Source of the DNA: an uncultured Eubacterium sp.
GTDB lineage: Bacteria > Bacillota > Clostridia > Lachnospirales > Lachnospiraceae
Assembly (NCBI GenBank): GCA_947384955.1
Contig: CANDJC010000018.1
Coordinates: forward strand, 1-50,405
Length of the DNA stretch: 50,405 bases
Direction: 5' to 3'
Part shown: positions 17,628 to 27,406 of the stretch, one piece after another
Layout: every line of letters begins with the position of its first letter
Numbering within the stretch: the first letter of the stretch is position 1
Position numbers and translations under genes: made by a program
Notes under the pieces: model-generated
Told to the model about the DNA's origin: nothing
Databases searched by the model: none
What the model saw: only the letters and a program-made list of their open reading frames with translations

Positions 17628-17833
17628 ATAGAAACTACTGTATCATTCAGAGCAAAATTAAAGTTTATCTCAGTCTGATTGCTTTATTCTATTGCTTATT
17701 AGACTGCTTTATTCTATTGCTTATTATAAACTGTAATAAATGAAAGTTCATTGATGACAACAATTTATTTTTAATAATACAAAACAGCCTGAGATAAACT
17801 TTAATTTTGCTCTAAATGATGCAGTAGTTTTTA
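17628..17833. repeat. MITE-like hairpin element with an internal duplication
   Basis: Arms 17628-17677 and 17785-17833 are imperfect inverted repeats of about 49 bases, including the exact run AGAGCAAAATTAAAGTTTAT. Between them two 25-base tandem copies (17677-17701 and 17702-17726) differ at one base. There is no open frame inside, so this resembles a miniature non-autonomous element or a large extruding hairpin. Confidence 0.65.
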
Positions 17834-19080
17834 TATAATGATATATTTTGACTTAGGAATTTAATTAAGCATTCGTATTATTTACCTATAAATAAATATA
17901 TCCCCGATTATCTATATTCTGATGACACATGAGCATAATTCTAAATTTATTCATATATATTTTTATTTTTTAGCATTTGTTTCAAAATTTTATGATTAGT
18001 CTAAAGTATGTTTATTTAAACTTGTTATATAAGATTTCACCAGTTTACAGCTTTTTTATATTTCAATGCTTTCTGTGAAAATTTGACTGCTGTAAGATTT
18101 GACAAATATATAAATATTAATAAAATAGTCTATTGCAGAGTTATGTAGTATTTGCCGTTTGCATTAACCTTTTTGAAATGCCGATAAATTATGTTCTTTC
18201 AGATTTTTCATTTACTTAGGAAATTTCAAAAAAATATATACCAACGGATAAAATGAAACTTGCGTTAATCAGTTTTCTGCCAAACAAGTTTTATAAACTG
18301 GTTTAGTTAAGATAATGCATGTGTATAGGTATTGCTCCGTATGTATTAATTTAGCGGTATCGTTCCAATAAAACAGTCTTTGTAGGAATTTACTTACTAG
18401 TTTTTACAATTTTGTACAGCAGTTATGATAGTTTTATTATATTTCAAACAGTTTGAATAACTTAGAATCCTTGATTTATTGAAATGTCATTAACTTAAGC
18501 TCTATATCAGCCAAATTATATCAGAATTATCCGCATAAACAGCAGTTTTCCAGCTTGTGAAACTTAGAATGACGACTTAAGTTAATGATATTCTGATTTA
18601 TCTGTATTATTATAAAAGGTAGCTCATATTGATATCAGCCCTAACCCTGCTCTGCTCGGTAAAATCTGGTCGCAGCAAAGCTACGGGGAATCAGATGTAT
18701 GACGGATTAAATTTATACAACTCTGTATGTGATTCTAATTATGACATGTTTCCAATTTTCTTTAGTTAATACAAAAATCAAATCATTAATCATATTCGTT
18801 AGATATTTAAAATGAAAAGACGATATATACATATGAAAAACAGATATTAACTTTATTACACAATTTAAAAAGTTTAGTTGTTAAAAAAGTAAAAAATACA
18901 AATAAAATTCTTAGCGTGATGATGATTACTCTTTTGCTTCTTAGTCTATATTCATAAAAAATTAATTTTCAGTGAAACAATTTATGTTCTAAATAAGCAA
19001 GTAAAATTATGAAAATAGGTATTCAGGAGGTGTATTTTAAATAAGATGTCAATAATTCGAGTTAATAAATAATTATCTAA

Positions 19081-19109
19081 TTGATTTTTTCTATTTCCCC
19101 TGTTATAAT
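19081..19109 (+). promoter_or_regulatory. Promoter of parA-parB
   Basis: TTGATT (19081-19086), a 17-base spacer and a perfect TATAAT (19104-19109), 36 bases before parA. Short inverted ATAAT/ATTAT arms after the -10 box could be an operator for ParA or ParB. Confidence 0.6.
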
Positions 19110-19145
19110 CATCATAATATAAAATTATAGAAATGAGGTACAAAA

Positions 19146-19922
19146 ATGGGAAGAATATTTGCATTGTGTTCTCAAAAAGGAGGTACAGCTAAAACGAGTT
19201 CTGCAATAGAAATTGCAACTTGTTTATCTGCTGAAAAGCATAGTGTACTTTTGATAGATTTAGATCAGCAGTGTGATGCAAGCAGAAATTCGGGTATTGA
19301 AAAACCGAATTATACAATTCATGATATTTTTCAACAGGAATGTAAAATAACTGATGCAATACATAAAACTGATTGGTATGATATTATTCCTGCATCACCA
19401 GCTTTATCCAAAGCAGATAAAATTTATATGGAGCGAGATGACGTTTATTTATTAAAAGATGTCTGTGAAATTCTTTTAAACAAATATGAATTTATTATTA
19501 TTGATAATCCGCCAGCAAGAAATACACTGCTTAATATGACTTATATTGCAGCTGATTATATTATCTGTCCTACTCTATCTGATGATAATTCAGTACGCGG
19601 TATTATTGCCGTGGAGCAAGATTTGAAAAAGTTAAGAGACTCTAGGAATCAGGATTCTCATGCTTATATCATAGGAATTATATTATCTATTTATGAAACA
19701 ACAAATTCTCATAAAAAGGCATTGGAAAGTTTAAAAAAGATTTCTTCTGCTCTGCCGGGCGATGTTTTTATTTCAACGGTACGAAAAACAATTAAAATGG
19801 CAGAAATTAAGTCGCTTTGTGTACCGTTACAGATATATGATAAATATAATAACGCTTCTTTAGACTACCGGAAAATCACTAAGCGAATCATAGATATATA
19901 TGAGGAGGATATTAATGGCTAG
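19146..19922 (+). CDS. parA: ParA family partition ATPase
   Basis: A 258-residue ParA/Soj-type ATPase. The deviant Walker A KGGTAKTS spans residues 11-18 with the signature lysine Lys11 and Lys16; Walker A' is seen in LLIDLDQQCDAS and Walker B in EFIIIDNPPA. No N-terminal helix-turn-helix extension is present, so this is the short type Ib-like or chromosomal Soj-like form rather than P1 ParA. ATGAGGT precedes the start. ParA moves ParB-bound replicon copies along the nucleoid. It overlaps parB by 8 bases. Codon use is more AT-rich than in the housekeeping blocks on either side. Confidence 0.92.
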   Translation: MGRIFALCSQKGGTAKTSSAIEIATCLSAEKHSVLLIDLDQQCDASRNSGIEKPNYTIHDIFQQECKITDAIHKTDWYDIIPASPALSKADKIYMERDDVYLLKDVCEILLNKYEFIIIDNPPARNTLLNMTYIAADYIICPTLSDDNSVRGIIAVEQDLKKLRDSRNQDSHAYIIGIILSIYETTNSHKKALESLKKISSALPGDVFISTVRKTIKMAEIKSLCVPLQIYDKYNNASLDYRKITKRIIDIYEEDING

Positions 19923-20883
19923 AAAAAATAAATTTATGGATCAAGAAACCGATTTTTTATCTATGTTAGATGATGAATCTACAGAAGACAATCTGACAAA
20001 AAGCATTGCCAGAGAACTAGATAAAGAGAACGAATCAGCAAATGAAATACTTACTGCTTTACCAGACGAGTTTATTCCATATGAGGACGAAAAACTTAGA
20101 TTGGATTTGCATCATGGAGAAGACAGAGAAAGGTTAAAAGAATCAATCAGATTGAATGGAATTTTCACGCCGGTTATTTGTGTAAAAAAGCAAGATAAGT
20201 TAATGATATTAAGCGGGCATAATCGTGTAGATGTAGCCAATGAATTGAATATAGAAGTTCCATATATATTGAAAAATGATTTATCAAATGAAGAAATGGA
20301 ACTTATATGCATAGATGATAATTTAATACATAGACAAAGAACGGATTATAAGCCTATGCAGCTTGCCTATTCAATAAAAGTAAAAATGGATGCGGAACGT
20401 CATCAGGGAATTGCTTTGAGTAACGGTTACTCAAAGCTGACGGGAGACAAGATAGGTGAAGAACATGGTCTCACAAGAAAAATGATAAATATCTATCTTA
20501 AACTTAATGAGCTTATAGAAGATGCCAAAAATCTGGTAGATCAGAAAAAAATTTCTATTAGAATGGGCTATGAATTAGCATTTTTAGATGCAGAGGAACA
20601 GCAAATTATTCTTAATTATTTAAACGATTTCAAAATCAATGATAAAATGATTAAATCAATTAGAAATGAAATTGCTAAAAAGGAGTTCAATTCTTTTGAT
20701 GAAAAAAAGACATTTATAGAATCACAATTATTACAGCTTCGAGTAACAGTTACTCAAAGCCGTAAACTGGATTTTAGGAAAGTAAGAAAATTTATTCCAG
20801 AAACTATAAAAGATGAAGATGCAGAAAATTATATTATTGAAGCTGTAAAGTTTTATAATGAAAATAAAGAAAAATTATATTAA
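19915..20883 (+). CDS. parB: ParB/RepB/Spo0J family partition protein
   Basis: A 322-residue protein started at ATG 19915, with GAGGAGG at 19902-19908. It has the ParB N-terminal nuclease-like/CTPase fold (LKESIRLNGIFTPVICVK), box II variant SGHNR (residues 100-104) in place of the chromosomal GERR, then NEEMELICIDDNLIHRQRTD, and a helix-turn-helix centre (TGDKIGEEHGLTRKMINIYLKL). It should bind centromere sites near its own operon. No classical Spo0J parS palindrome was found; dispersed CAGTTTACAGCTT-like motifs in the flanks are candidates. The divergence of box II is common in plasmid ParB proteins. Confidence 0.9.
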   Translation: MARKNKFMDQETDFLSMLDDESTEDNLTKSIARELDKENESANEILTALPDEFIPYEDEKLRLDLHHGEDRERLKESIRLNGIFTPVICVKKQDKLMILSGHNRVDVANELNIEVPYILKNDLSNEEMELICIDDNLIHRQRTDYKPMQLAYSIKVKMDAERHQGIALSNGYSKLTGDKIGEEHGLTRKMINIYLKLNELIEDAKNLVDQKKISIRMGYELAFLDAEEQQIILNYLNDFKINDKMIKSIRNEIAKKEFNSFDEKKTFIESQLLQLRVTVTQSRKLDFRKVRKFIPETIKDEDAENYIIEAVKFYNENKEKLY

Positions 20884-21826
20884 TCAAGACTGAAAAAGAA
20901 ATCTCCGAAATACATATTTAAAAGGTTTCTTTTTCAGATTTTTCAATATACTGATTTCTATAGAACTGATTTTTAGTTTTTCAGTTAGATTCTTATATAA
21001 GCAATCTACGACTAATCCTTGGAAATCCCATTATTTTTCGAGATAAGTGATTTACTAAATATCGTCTATTTTTAAAACATAACAGATATTTGTCTGGCAG
21101 TGTCTAGAAAAACTTAAAACTTTTAGAATCAAATCATCTGCTTAGTATGCGGACAAAAACAAACTATACAATTTTTATAAAAATCAAAGAATGGTTACAA
21201 AAGAATGTTGCATACAAAGATAGCAAGATATTATACGTAAAACACTGCAGTAATGGATTTTTCTGAATGGCAATAATAATAAGTCTGATTTAAAATAGAA
21301 GCACGAAAGCAGGATGAACTGTCTAACATATCATCCACAACAATCAGCCAGACAAAGACACGTTGTGAAGCTGTCCGTGAACTGCATTGTACAGAAAAAC
21401 TCTTATCCGTTTTACATAGTAGCAAAAATTATTATTGAGTTACACACTAAAGAAGCTGCTTCTGAATTAGGGCTTGCTCCTCGAAAATAAACCAGATAGA
21501 AATTGCGGTTTCTGGCGAAATACTGTATGAAAAATTTATATTACTTCAACTTTGTAAATGGAAATTGGAAAACTGCTGAACAGATATGAACTACACTCTT
21601 TCGTGAGCAAATACTGATGCATGACACAACAAAATGATACATTTCACATCTGCTGTATGGAAGATATTTATTTATATTTAGAAACTGACATTTAATACTG
21701 AAACACAGCTAATTTCCATGAAGTAAAATCCACTCTGTATGCTGGATAAAATAAAGGAGCGGATTGAGGCAGAGCTATAAATTTTTTATGCTGAAAAACT
21801 AAAAATGCGGAAGTAGTATAGTAAAA

Positions 21827-22190
21827 ATTTACAGTTCTTCTTTAGACCAATTCTGATTTATAATTCTTTTTTCAGAGTCAAAATTAGTAGTTCTCTTTCA
21901 AACTATTTCCTGGTTTTCAGTTCTTTTTCAGATTCAAAATTAACAGTTTTTCTTTAAACCATTGTCTTGTTTTCAGCTCTTTTTTTAGAGTTAGAGTTAA
22001 CAGTTCTTTTTAAACCATTTCTTGATTTTCAGCCCTTTTCAGAGTCAAGATCAGCAGTTCTGCTTTATATCATTTCCTGGCTTTTAGTTCTTTTTCAGAA
22101 TCATAAATTAATAATTTTGCTTTATAGCACTTCTTGGTTTTTAGTCTTTTTTTAGAATCATAAATTAGCAGTTCTGCTTTGCTGTAGAAT
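21827..22190. repeat. Degenerate ~56-base tandem repeat, about 6 copies
   Basis: Successive units begin near 21852, 21910, 21966, 22021, 22077 and 22133, each with a TGGTTTTCAGTTCTTTTTC block followed by AGAATCAAAATTA, CAGTTCT and CTTTAAACCATTTC-like stretches. Copies differ at many positions. It does not encode an open protein repeat in any single frame. Confidence 0.75.
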
Positions 22191-22328
22191 CAGAAGTATA
22201 TTTATAGAACTACTTGAAGCGATGGCACTATATTCATACATAAAACAGATAAAAAGTGATTTTGTAAAAATAATGTGCTAGATTTCAAAAGAATACTATC
22301 CCGACTATAAAAAATTTATGAGCGTCCC

Positions 22329-22471
22329 CATTTTTGAATTTGACATCATTGAAACCTGTATAGAATCAGGTTTTCTCATAAAAAGCATAATCACAATGGG
22401 TATTTATTCATAAATTTAGTAATTATGCGGCTTTGCAAATAAGAGATTGGAAAAATGGGAACCTCAAAATG
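22329..22471 (+). repeat. Diverged inverted duplicate, copy A
   Basis: About 143 bases that match the reverse complement of 26143-26286 at roughly 75-80% by eye, including CATTTTTGAATTTGACA and TTTCTCATAAAAAG. Both copies could be remains of the same coding sequence (a shared IFEFD..IE reading), but no family is recognised. Confidence 0.65.
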
Positions 22472-24845
22472 AAAAATCACTATATCTGGCAGTTTAAAAA
22501 CGCAAAGCAAGTCAGTATTTTATGAGACGCTTAAATCTTCTGCTGACTAGTGCTTGTCATAAAAGTTTGATATACATTGTAGATAAAACAAAAAAGATTG
22601 GTTAAATATTGCAGAAACTGGATTTAGCTTATTGAGTATACAACGCCTCAGCAACAGTCGCATTAGATTCCATGAAGTTTAAAATAAAACAATATCTAAA
22701 GAGAAAATTATGAAATAAACGGCAGTCTGGTGATAACTAATAATTTGCAACAGAGGATTTAATAATTAATTGAAAAAACGATATTCTAAGCCAGTTTTAC
22801 TGGATAATAAATTTTCAGCATCTCGTTTTGCAACAATTTTATATTGTCCAGGATATTAAGAAAATTCGTTAAAAAAGCTCATTGTTGACTGGCATAAATC
22901 TTTGAGAGATATGATAAAATATTCAATATATCAAGTCAAACTTTCAGTTTTTGCTATACATTCACAAATTGATTTTTAGAAAAAGGGAGATTTACCCTAG
23001 TTTACAGCTTTGGATTTTTTTAAAACCTGATAGAACGCAGCCCTCTATTATATTAAAAACTGATTGAGCATTTTTACAGTTTCGAATGATTCTACAAAAC
23101 TGATAAATATGATAACTGCCTGAATCTGCTATCCAATACTAAATCTGGTTTTCTGTACACTTGCAGACTAAACAGTATGAGAAGGTTTCATCACTATATG
23201 TGAACGGTGTCATAGCACAGTAAGCTATGATATGTTTTCCAGATTAACCAGACGTTCAATGTCATGACAACTTCGCACACGGTATTTTCCAATGACTAGA
23301 AAATCTTGCTTTTGGAGTAAAATACTTCGATGTTCCAGAGGGGCGAATGGCAGGAATATGAGAAGTATTTTATATTCTTTTCCTTATATTCGCAAATTAG
23401 TTTGTCACCCCAATTGCTGTAGTCAAGGATGATATTTTTCGAATTTTTGCTGAAGAAGAAAAGGCTGCGACTGCTATTCTTGCTTTTGGGAATTATGATA
23501 ATGGCATAGACTACACATTCTCCCATAAGCATATGAGCACTGGGTGTACGCTGATTTTCCAGTGTTCGGTTTTTGGATATTCAAGACAGAGACTTATTAG
23601 TGACAGGCGTTCCCCATATTTCTTTGAGTGACCGCATATCATTGTATGTACTGGAGGAAGGTCATACATGATAGAATCTATTTCGGCATTGCACGTGATG
23701 TCAGGATTATGCTGCTTTCAATAAGCCTTGCAACGCATTCTTTTGGATAACAGTTATCACACAGCAGAAATACTTACCTGTCCAAAGTGATTTAATCTAT
23801 AGCACAGTGTACATTTTGGCAACAGTTTCAGGTTTTGTTTTTGTTTCAGAGGCAGTAGTCGTGCAGAACGGACAGATAGCATATAAAGCCTTTCGCCAAA
23901 ACAAACAGACAGATAGTGCATGAAATTTTCCGTCAAAACAGAGAATAACAGTAGTATACTTATTATACAGTGCCCGTTTAGATAATTGATTCAGTTATGT
24001 GCCGTATGGTTAAAAAGTTTTAAGCGGAGTTAAAATTTTTCCCCTTACTTTTCTGTCTTAGTATCATTAATAGAAAGGATCAACGGCTGTGCAGCAGCCC
24101 GGCACGGTATTTAAGATTTTGAACAACGCTACATATCGTTCTATTTCCTTTATTATATTAATTGAGTTCTATTTCAATTCATTCTGTATTTTTTACCTAT
24201 TGAATTGCAAAGTTTATATATATTTGCTGTATTTCAAACAGTCTTAATTTCATTTTTTCAATTTTGCTGTAACTAAAATTTTATAGAACAAATTGACTTT
24301 ACATAAAAATGTTCAATTCTTGTCCGTTCTGAAATTGAATGTTGCATGTCAACATTATGAATGCATGTGATTAACTTATGAATCTGATAAAATATAAATC
24401 TAACAACCATTTTAATAAACAACTGCATTTTTTACAGTTCATTTATCAATTGTATAAAATCAGAAACAGGATACTTGCTTTAAAGTATCTGCTCTGATAA
24501 TTATAGCGTTATGTGCTGCAGAGTTAAAAATCTTTGAGCGAGTTCCGAATTCTCCCTTTTCACTATCTCTGAATGATATATAGACAATGATTAATTATTG
24601 CTAAAATCCACTTGTATTTTCTTCTAAGTAATATATATTACACCAATTTACAACTTTTTAGATTTTACGTATTTTATGAAAATCAGAACTATATATTGTA
24701 TTTGGTTATAACAGTACAATCTCTATATATCATGGAATCACAAATTTATAAACCGAAGATATACTATTTTCATAAATATTTTAGAGGAAAACCAAGTGGA
24801 TGCCCAGCCTGTTAACAGGGAAATAGAAAATTTGTACAGCTTTCC

Positions 24846-25690
24846 CAAAATCATAAAAACGTTAATCAAAAAAAGTATGATGCTTTGCTGCTTTATCTAG
24901 AAAGACGTTCCGCAGTGAACTTTCTGAGGCTCTCTGCATTCTACGCATGACAGTGTCTGGATATATATCTCTTTACACTGAAGGCGTTGCGGAAGCCTTC
25001 TTCATCTGTAAAAACGGGCCGCACTAAATATTTAATGAATGAGCATGGAATAAAATTTTTCCATATCATTTCCACTTGCACGCCGGAAGAAGCCGGCATG
25101 AGAATTTTTGAAAACTGGACAATTCCGCGGGCTTGCCGCCTGGTAGAGAAATGATTCCAGGCAAATTTTAGAAATGCTGAATGAGGAAGCTTTTTACAGA
25201 ATTGGACTGAGCTATACCAGGCCAGATTGTACACTTGATAAGACTGACTCTGAAAAACAGGTTGCATTCTGCCAGCAGTTTGAAGATTTGAAAAAATTCT
25301 CAGGGGGATTGATGTAATGCTTTTTGAAGATGAATGCATGATTCGTGATTACCAGGTCATCATGTAAACTTGATTCCCGGCAGGGAAGAAGGACAGCATC
25401 CTAATATATAGAGTGCATGAGGGTGTTAAACTGACCGAATTCTGGTTTATGAAATAGGCAGTGTTTAGGTGGAAGAATATAAAAATACGATGCTGAAGTA
25501 TTTCATAGTTTTTTAAAAACTGTCTTCTGGAAATACCTATACGGCATAATTGTCATGATTCTGTATAATGACAAAATACATCATACAAAGCTGCTGTAGT
25601 ATTTTCTGAAAAAACAGTGAATGCCTGGAACCTGTTTTCTTGCTGTCATACAGACCAAATCGGCAGACACCTCACTATACCTTCAGTTTT
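24846..25690 (+). pseudogene. Decayed IS630-family transposase
   Basis: Although every frame has stops, an IS630-type transposase can be followed across frames: a helix-turn-helix-like start (DALLLYLERRSAVNF, 24879 on), GLSYTRPDCTLDKTDSEKQ (25204 on), the first catalytic-Asp block LFEDECMIRDYQVIM (25320 on), HEGVKLTEFW, and the second block LYNDKIHHTKLL near 25562-25600, corresponding to the family's DNARIHHAKLL. The third acidic block is degraded. At least three frameshifts and several stops make it non-functional. A long minus-strand open frame at 24941-25339 is only its shadow. Confidence 0.75.
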
Positions 25691-25724
25691 CTATAGTTCA
25701 TATCTATTGAATTACTATACACGA

Positions 25725-25902
25725 AGAAAATTCAAAATAATTTCCAAAAAAAATATTTTTGTCGTTTGTAAATGTTATATAAAACAATATTTCTATAATA
25801 TACGATATAACCAATGCAAAATGATTTTGTTCTTTAAAACATCTGATTTGTAATGAATAAGTCAAATCATTTTGTGCATTTTTTAGATTTGCTCATTCAT
25901 AG
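25725..25902 (-). repeat. Right arm of the ~175-base inverted repeat
   Basis: Reverse-complement partner of 16644-16818 (see that entry). It starts 35 bases after the decayed IS630 transposase, so it might belong to the end of that element or of a larger composite structure. Confidence 0.75.
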
Positions 25903-26621
25903 CAGAATTACTTATATAACGAAAAGCAATGGGGTAAATCTTTAATTCTCAACAAAATTATAAACTGGTATATTTAATCAGAATACTTTTGAATAAAAAG
26001 AACATATGTTCCTTGTGATTTGTAATTTACAATTTATAAGTAGGTTCATATTTTACAGTTTCTCCAATAGGAAAAAGATAATCAGGATAATAGCTGTGGT
26101 GAAAATTATAAAGATTTTAATTTAACATTGCAACATGTAATACATTTGAGTTCTCCAATTTTTTTCAATCTTTTGTTTGTAAAGCCGGATAATCACTAAC
26201 TATATGAATAAATATCCGTTGTGGTTGTCCTTTTTATGAGAAACGCTGATTTTATGCCGGTTTCAATGGTGTCAAATTCAAAAATGCGAAAACTTAAAGT
26301 AATACAGCGGCAGATTTTAAGAGATTTTCTTATTAATATTCACCAGTTTACAAATTTTTGATTAAGTACAAGATATAGATTCAATTATCATGACCATGTA
26401 CAATATGCAGCCTGGATTTTATAAAAGAATATCAAAATCAAAAAGCTGTAAACTGTTGCATAGCAAGAAGCAGATATTAAAAAATGGTACACTATGAAGC
26501 TGCAAACTTGCAATCCATTTTTTGATATATACACAATTTGACAGCAAAAATTTTTTAAGGTATTTATGGGAAATACAGCATCAAAACGTTTGAATTATTT
26601 TTAAAAGCAGGTATTTTAAGA
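25903..26621. other. Gene-less AT-rich right edge of the island
   Basis: No credible gene. It holds copy B of the diverged duplicate (26143-26286, minus orientation) and three motifs related to CAGTTTACAGCTT (25954, 26341 and, inverted, 26441). Sequence character changes to ordinary gene-dense DNA at about 26.7 kb. Confidence 0.55.
26143..26286 (-). repeat. Diverged inverted duplicate, copy B
   Basis: Reverse-complement match to 22329-22471 at roughly 75-80% by eye. Confidence 0.65.
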
Positions 26622-26660
26622 CAATAAAAATATCCTGGCTGTGCATTGCTACAGCCGGGA
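26622..26660 (-). terminator. Terminator of the XRE regulator gene
   Basis: TCCTGGCTGT (26633-26642) pairs with ACAGCCGGGA (26651-26660, one G-T). On the minus strand it is followed by ATATTTTTATT. It ends the leftward transcript of the regulator at 26755-27108. Confidence 0.7.
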
Positions 26661-26754
26661 CATTTTCATTTTTGCGGTAAGAACGAAACAAAATAACATG
26701 TTTTTCAGCGTGATGTTATGTACATTTTAGATATACAGTATACATCAGTCTGGC

Positions 26755-27108
26755 TTAAAGGTTTTCTTCACTTTCCTGAACAGACGTAATTTTTAATAAT
26801 CCCTGCATATAAGCGTTTACAAGTTTCTTATCGCTGCGGGGAAGACGGTGGAAATCTGCAAGCAGCTGCTGGTCAGAAACCGTCAGCTGTTTTGGAAGGG
26901 TTCCATTTTCGTCAAAAAATTCAGACAGAGTAATGCCCAGGCCCTCGCATATCCGTATAAGTGTAGAAACAGACGGCACGTTATTGCGGTGAAAGGTATT
27001 GCTCAAGGTAGAATAGCTGATTTCAGATTCTTTTGCCAGTCGGTAAAGTGTCCAGTTACGTTCTTCGCAAAGCTGTGTGACTCTTTTTAAAACAGATTCT
27101 TCTCTCAT
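26755..27108 (-). CDS. XRE-family helix-turn-helix regulator
   Basis: A 117-residue protein with an N-terminal Cro/C1-type domain (VTQLCEERNWTLYRLAKESEISYSTLSNTF, then VPSVSTLIRICEGLGITLSEFF at about residues 8-65) and a helical tail (LLADFHRLPRSDKKLVNAYMQGLL) typical of SinR-like or housekeeping XRE proteins in Clostridia. It is read divergently from the aminopeptidase P gene, and its own promoter and a palindrome lie in the shared 298-base gap, so it may control itself and its neighbour. It stands at the right boundary of the plasmid-like island, but its composition is that of the chromosomal blocks. Confidence 0.88.
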   Translation of the reverse strand: MREESVLKRVTQLCEERNWTLYRLAKESEISYSTLSNTFHRNNVPSVSTLIRICEGLGITLSEFFDENGTLPKQLTVSDQQLLADFHRLPRSDKKLVNAYMQGLLKITSVQESEENL

Positions 27109-27134
27109 TGTATAACTCCTGTCTCCTCATATGT

Positions 27135-27163
27135 ATTATATAATCTATTTTAGTAAATGACAA
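27135..27163 (-). promoter_or_regulatory. Promoter of the XRE regulator
   Basis: On the minus strand, TTGTCA (complement of 27158-27163), a 17-base spacer and TATAAT (complement of 27135-27140), 27 bases before the start at 27108. Confidence 0.6.
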
Positions 27164-27188
27164 AAAATCGCAAAAGATAGTAATAAGA

Positions 27189-27215
27189 GATATATAAGTA
27201 TAGCGCATATATATC
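27189..27215. promoter_or_regulatory. Palindrome between the divergent genes, candidate operator
   Basis: GATATATA (27189-27196) and TATATATC (27208-27215) are 8-base inverted arms around 11 bases, between the two divergent promoters. An operator of the XRE protein is possible. Confidence 0.35.
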
Positions 27216-27266
27216 ATAGTGGCGAGATGTAAATTACAGATATAACAGCAAAGAGGGAAATAGAGA

Positions 27267-27295
27267 TTGAAAATTCCTGATGATGCATATATAAT
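27267..27295 (+). promoter_or_regulatory. Promoter of the aminopeptidase P gene
   Basis: TTGAAA (27267-27272), a 17-base spacer and TATAAT (27290-27295), leaving a leader of roughly 105 bases before 27407. Confidence 0.6.
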
Positions 27296-27406
27296 AGAAA
27301 CAGAAAATATCAGTCTGTTTTTATAAATATTTGTTTAGTGACAAGTCAGACAGTATAAAAACCGATTGTTTCTTATATCAGATATCAGGCAGAAAGGTAC
27401 AAAAAA

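Larger units (their letters stand above)
16453..19080. other. Gene-less AT-rich stretch between the iterons and parA
   Basis: About 2.6 kb with no credible gene. The longest open frame (16991-17383) lacks a ribosome site and has composition expected from AT-rich noise. It contains one arm of a long inverted repeat (16644-16818), a hairpin-forming element (17628-17833) and a 20-base inverted pair (18481-18500 with 18574-18593, core CATTAACTTAAG). Motifs related to CAGTTTACAGCTT occur at 17591, 18038 and 18285. A small GC-richer patch at 18640-18715 stands out but is unidentified. Confidence 0.6.
20884..24845. other. Gene-less decayed region downstream of parB
   Basis: About 4 kb with stops in all frames and no ribosome sites ahead of the short open frames. 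Some fragments look like eroded coding DNA (21300-21435 and 23200-23800), but I cannot name their families. It contains a 56-base tandem repeat (21827-22190), a copy of a diverged duplicated segment (22329-22471), and two copies of a degenerate 37-base unit near 23871-23945 beginning GACAGATAG. A CAGTTTACAGCTT-like motif lies at 22994. Overall it reads as a graveyard of plasmid or mobile genes. Confidence 0.6.

Noticed and set aside
23296-23532. 78-codon minus-strand open frame (begins MLMGECVVYA)
   Set aside because: No ribosome site and no recognised motif; the surroundings are full of stops. It may be part of an eroded gene, but there is not enough to name it.
24941-25339. 132-codon minus-strand open frame
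   Set aside because: It is the antisense shadow of the decayed IS630 transposase on the plus strand and has no ribosome site or family resemblance.
14489-26700. Island as a conjugative element or prophage
   Set aside because: No relaxase, type IV secretion, integrase or phage structural gene could be recognised inside it; only replication, partition and decayed transposase sequence are visible.
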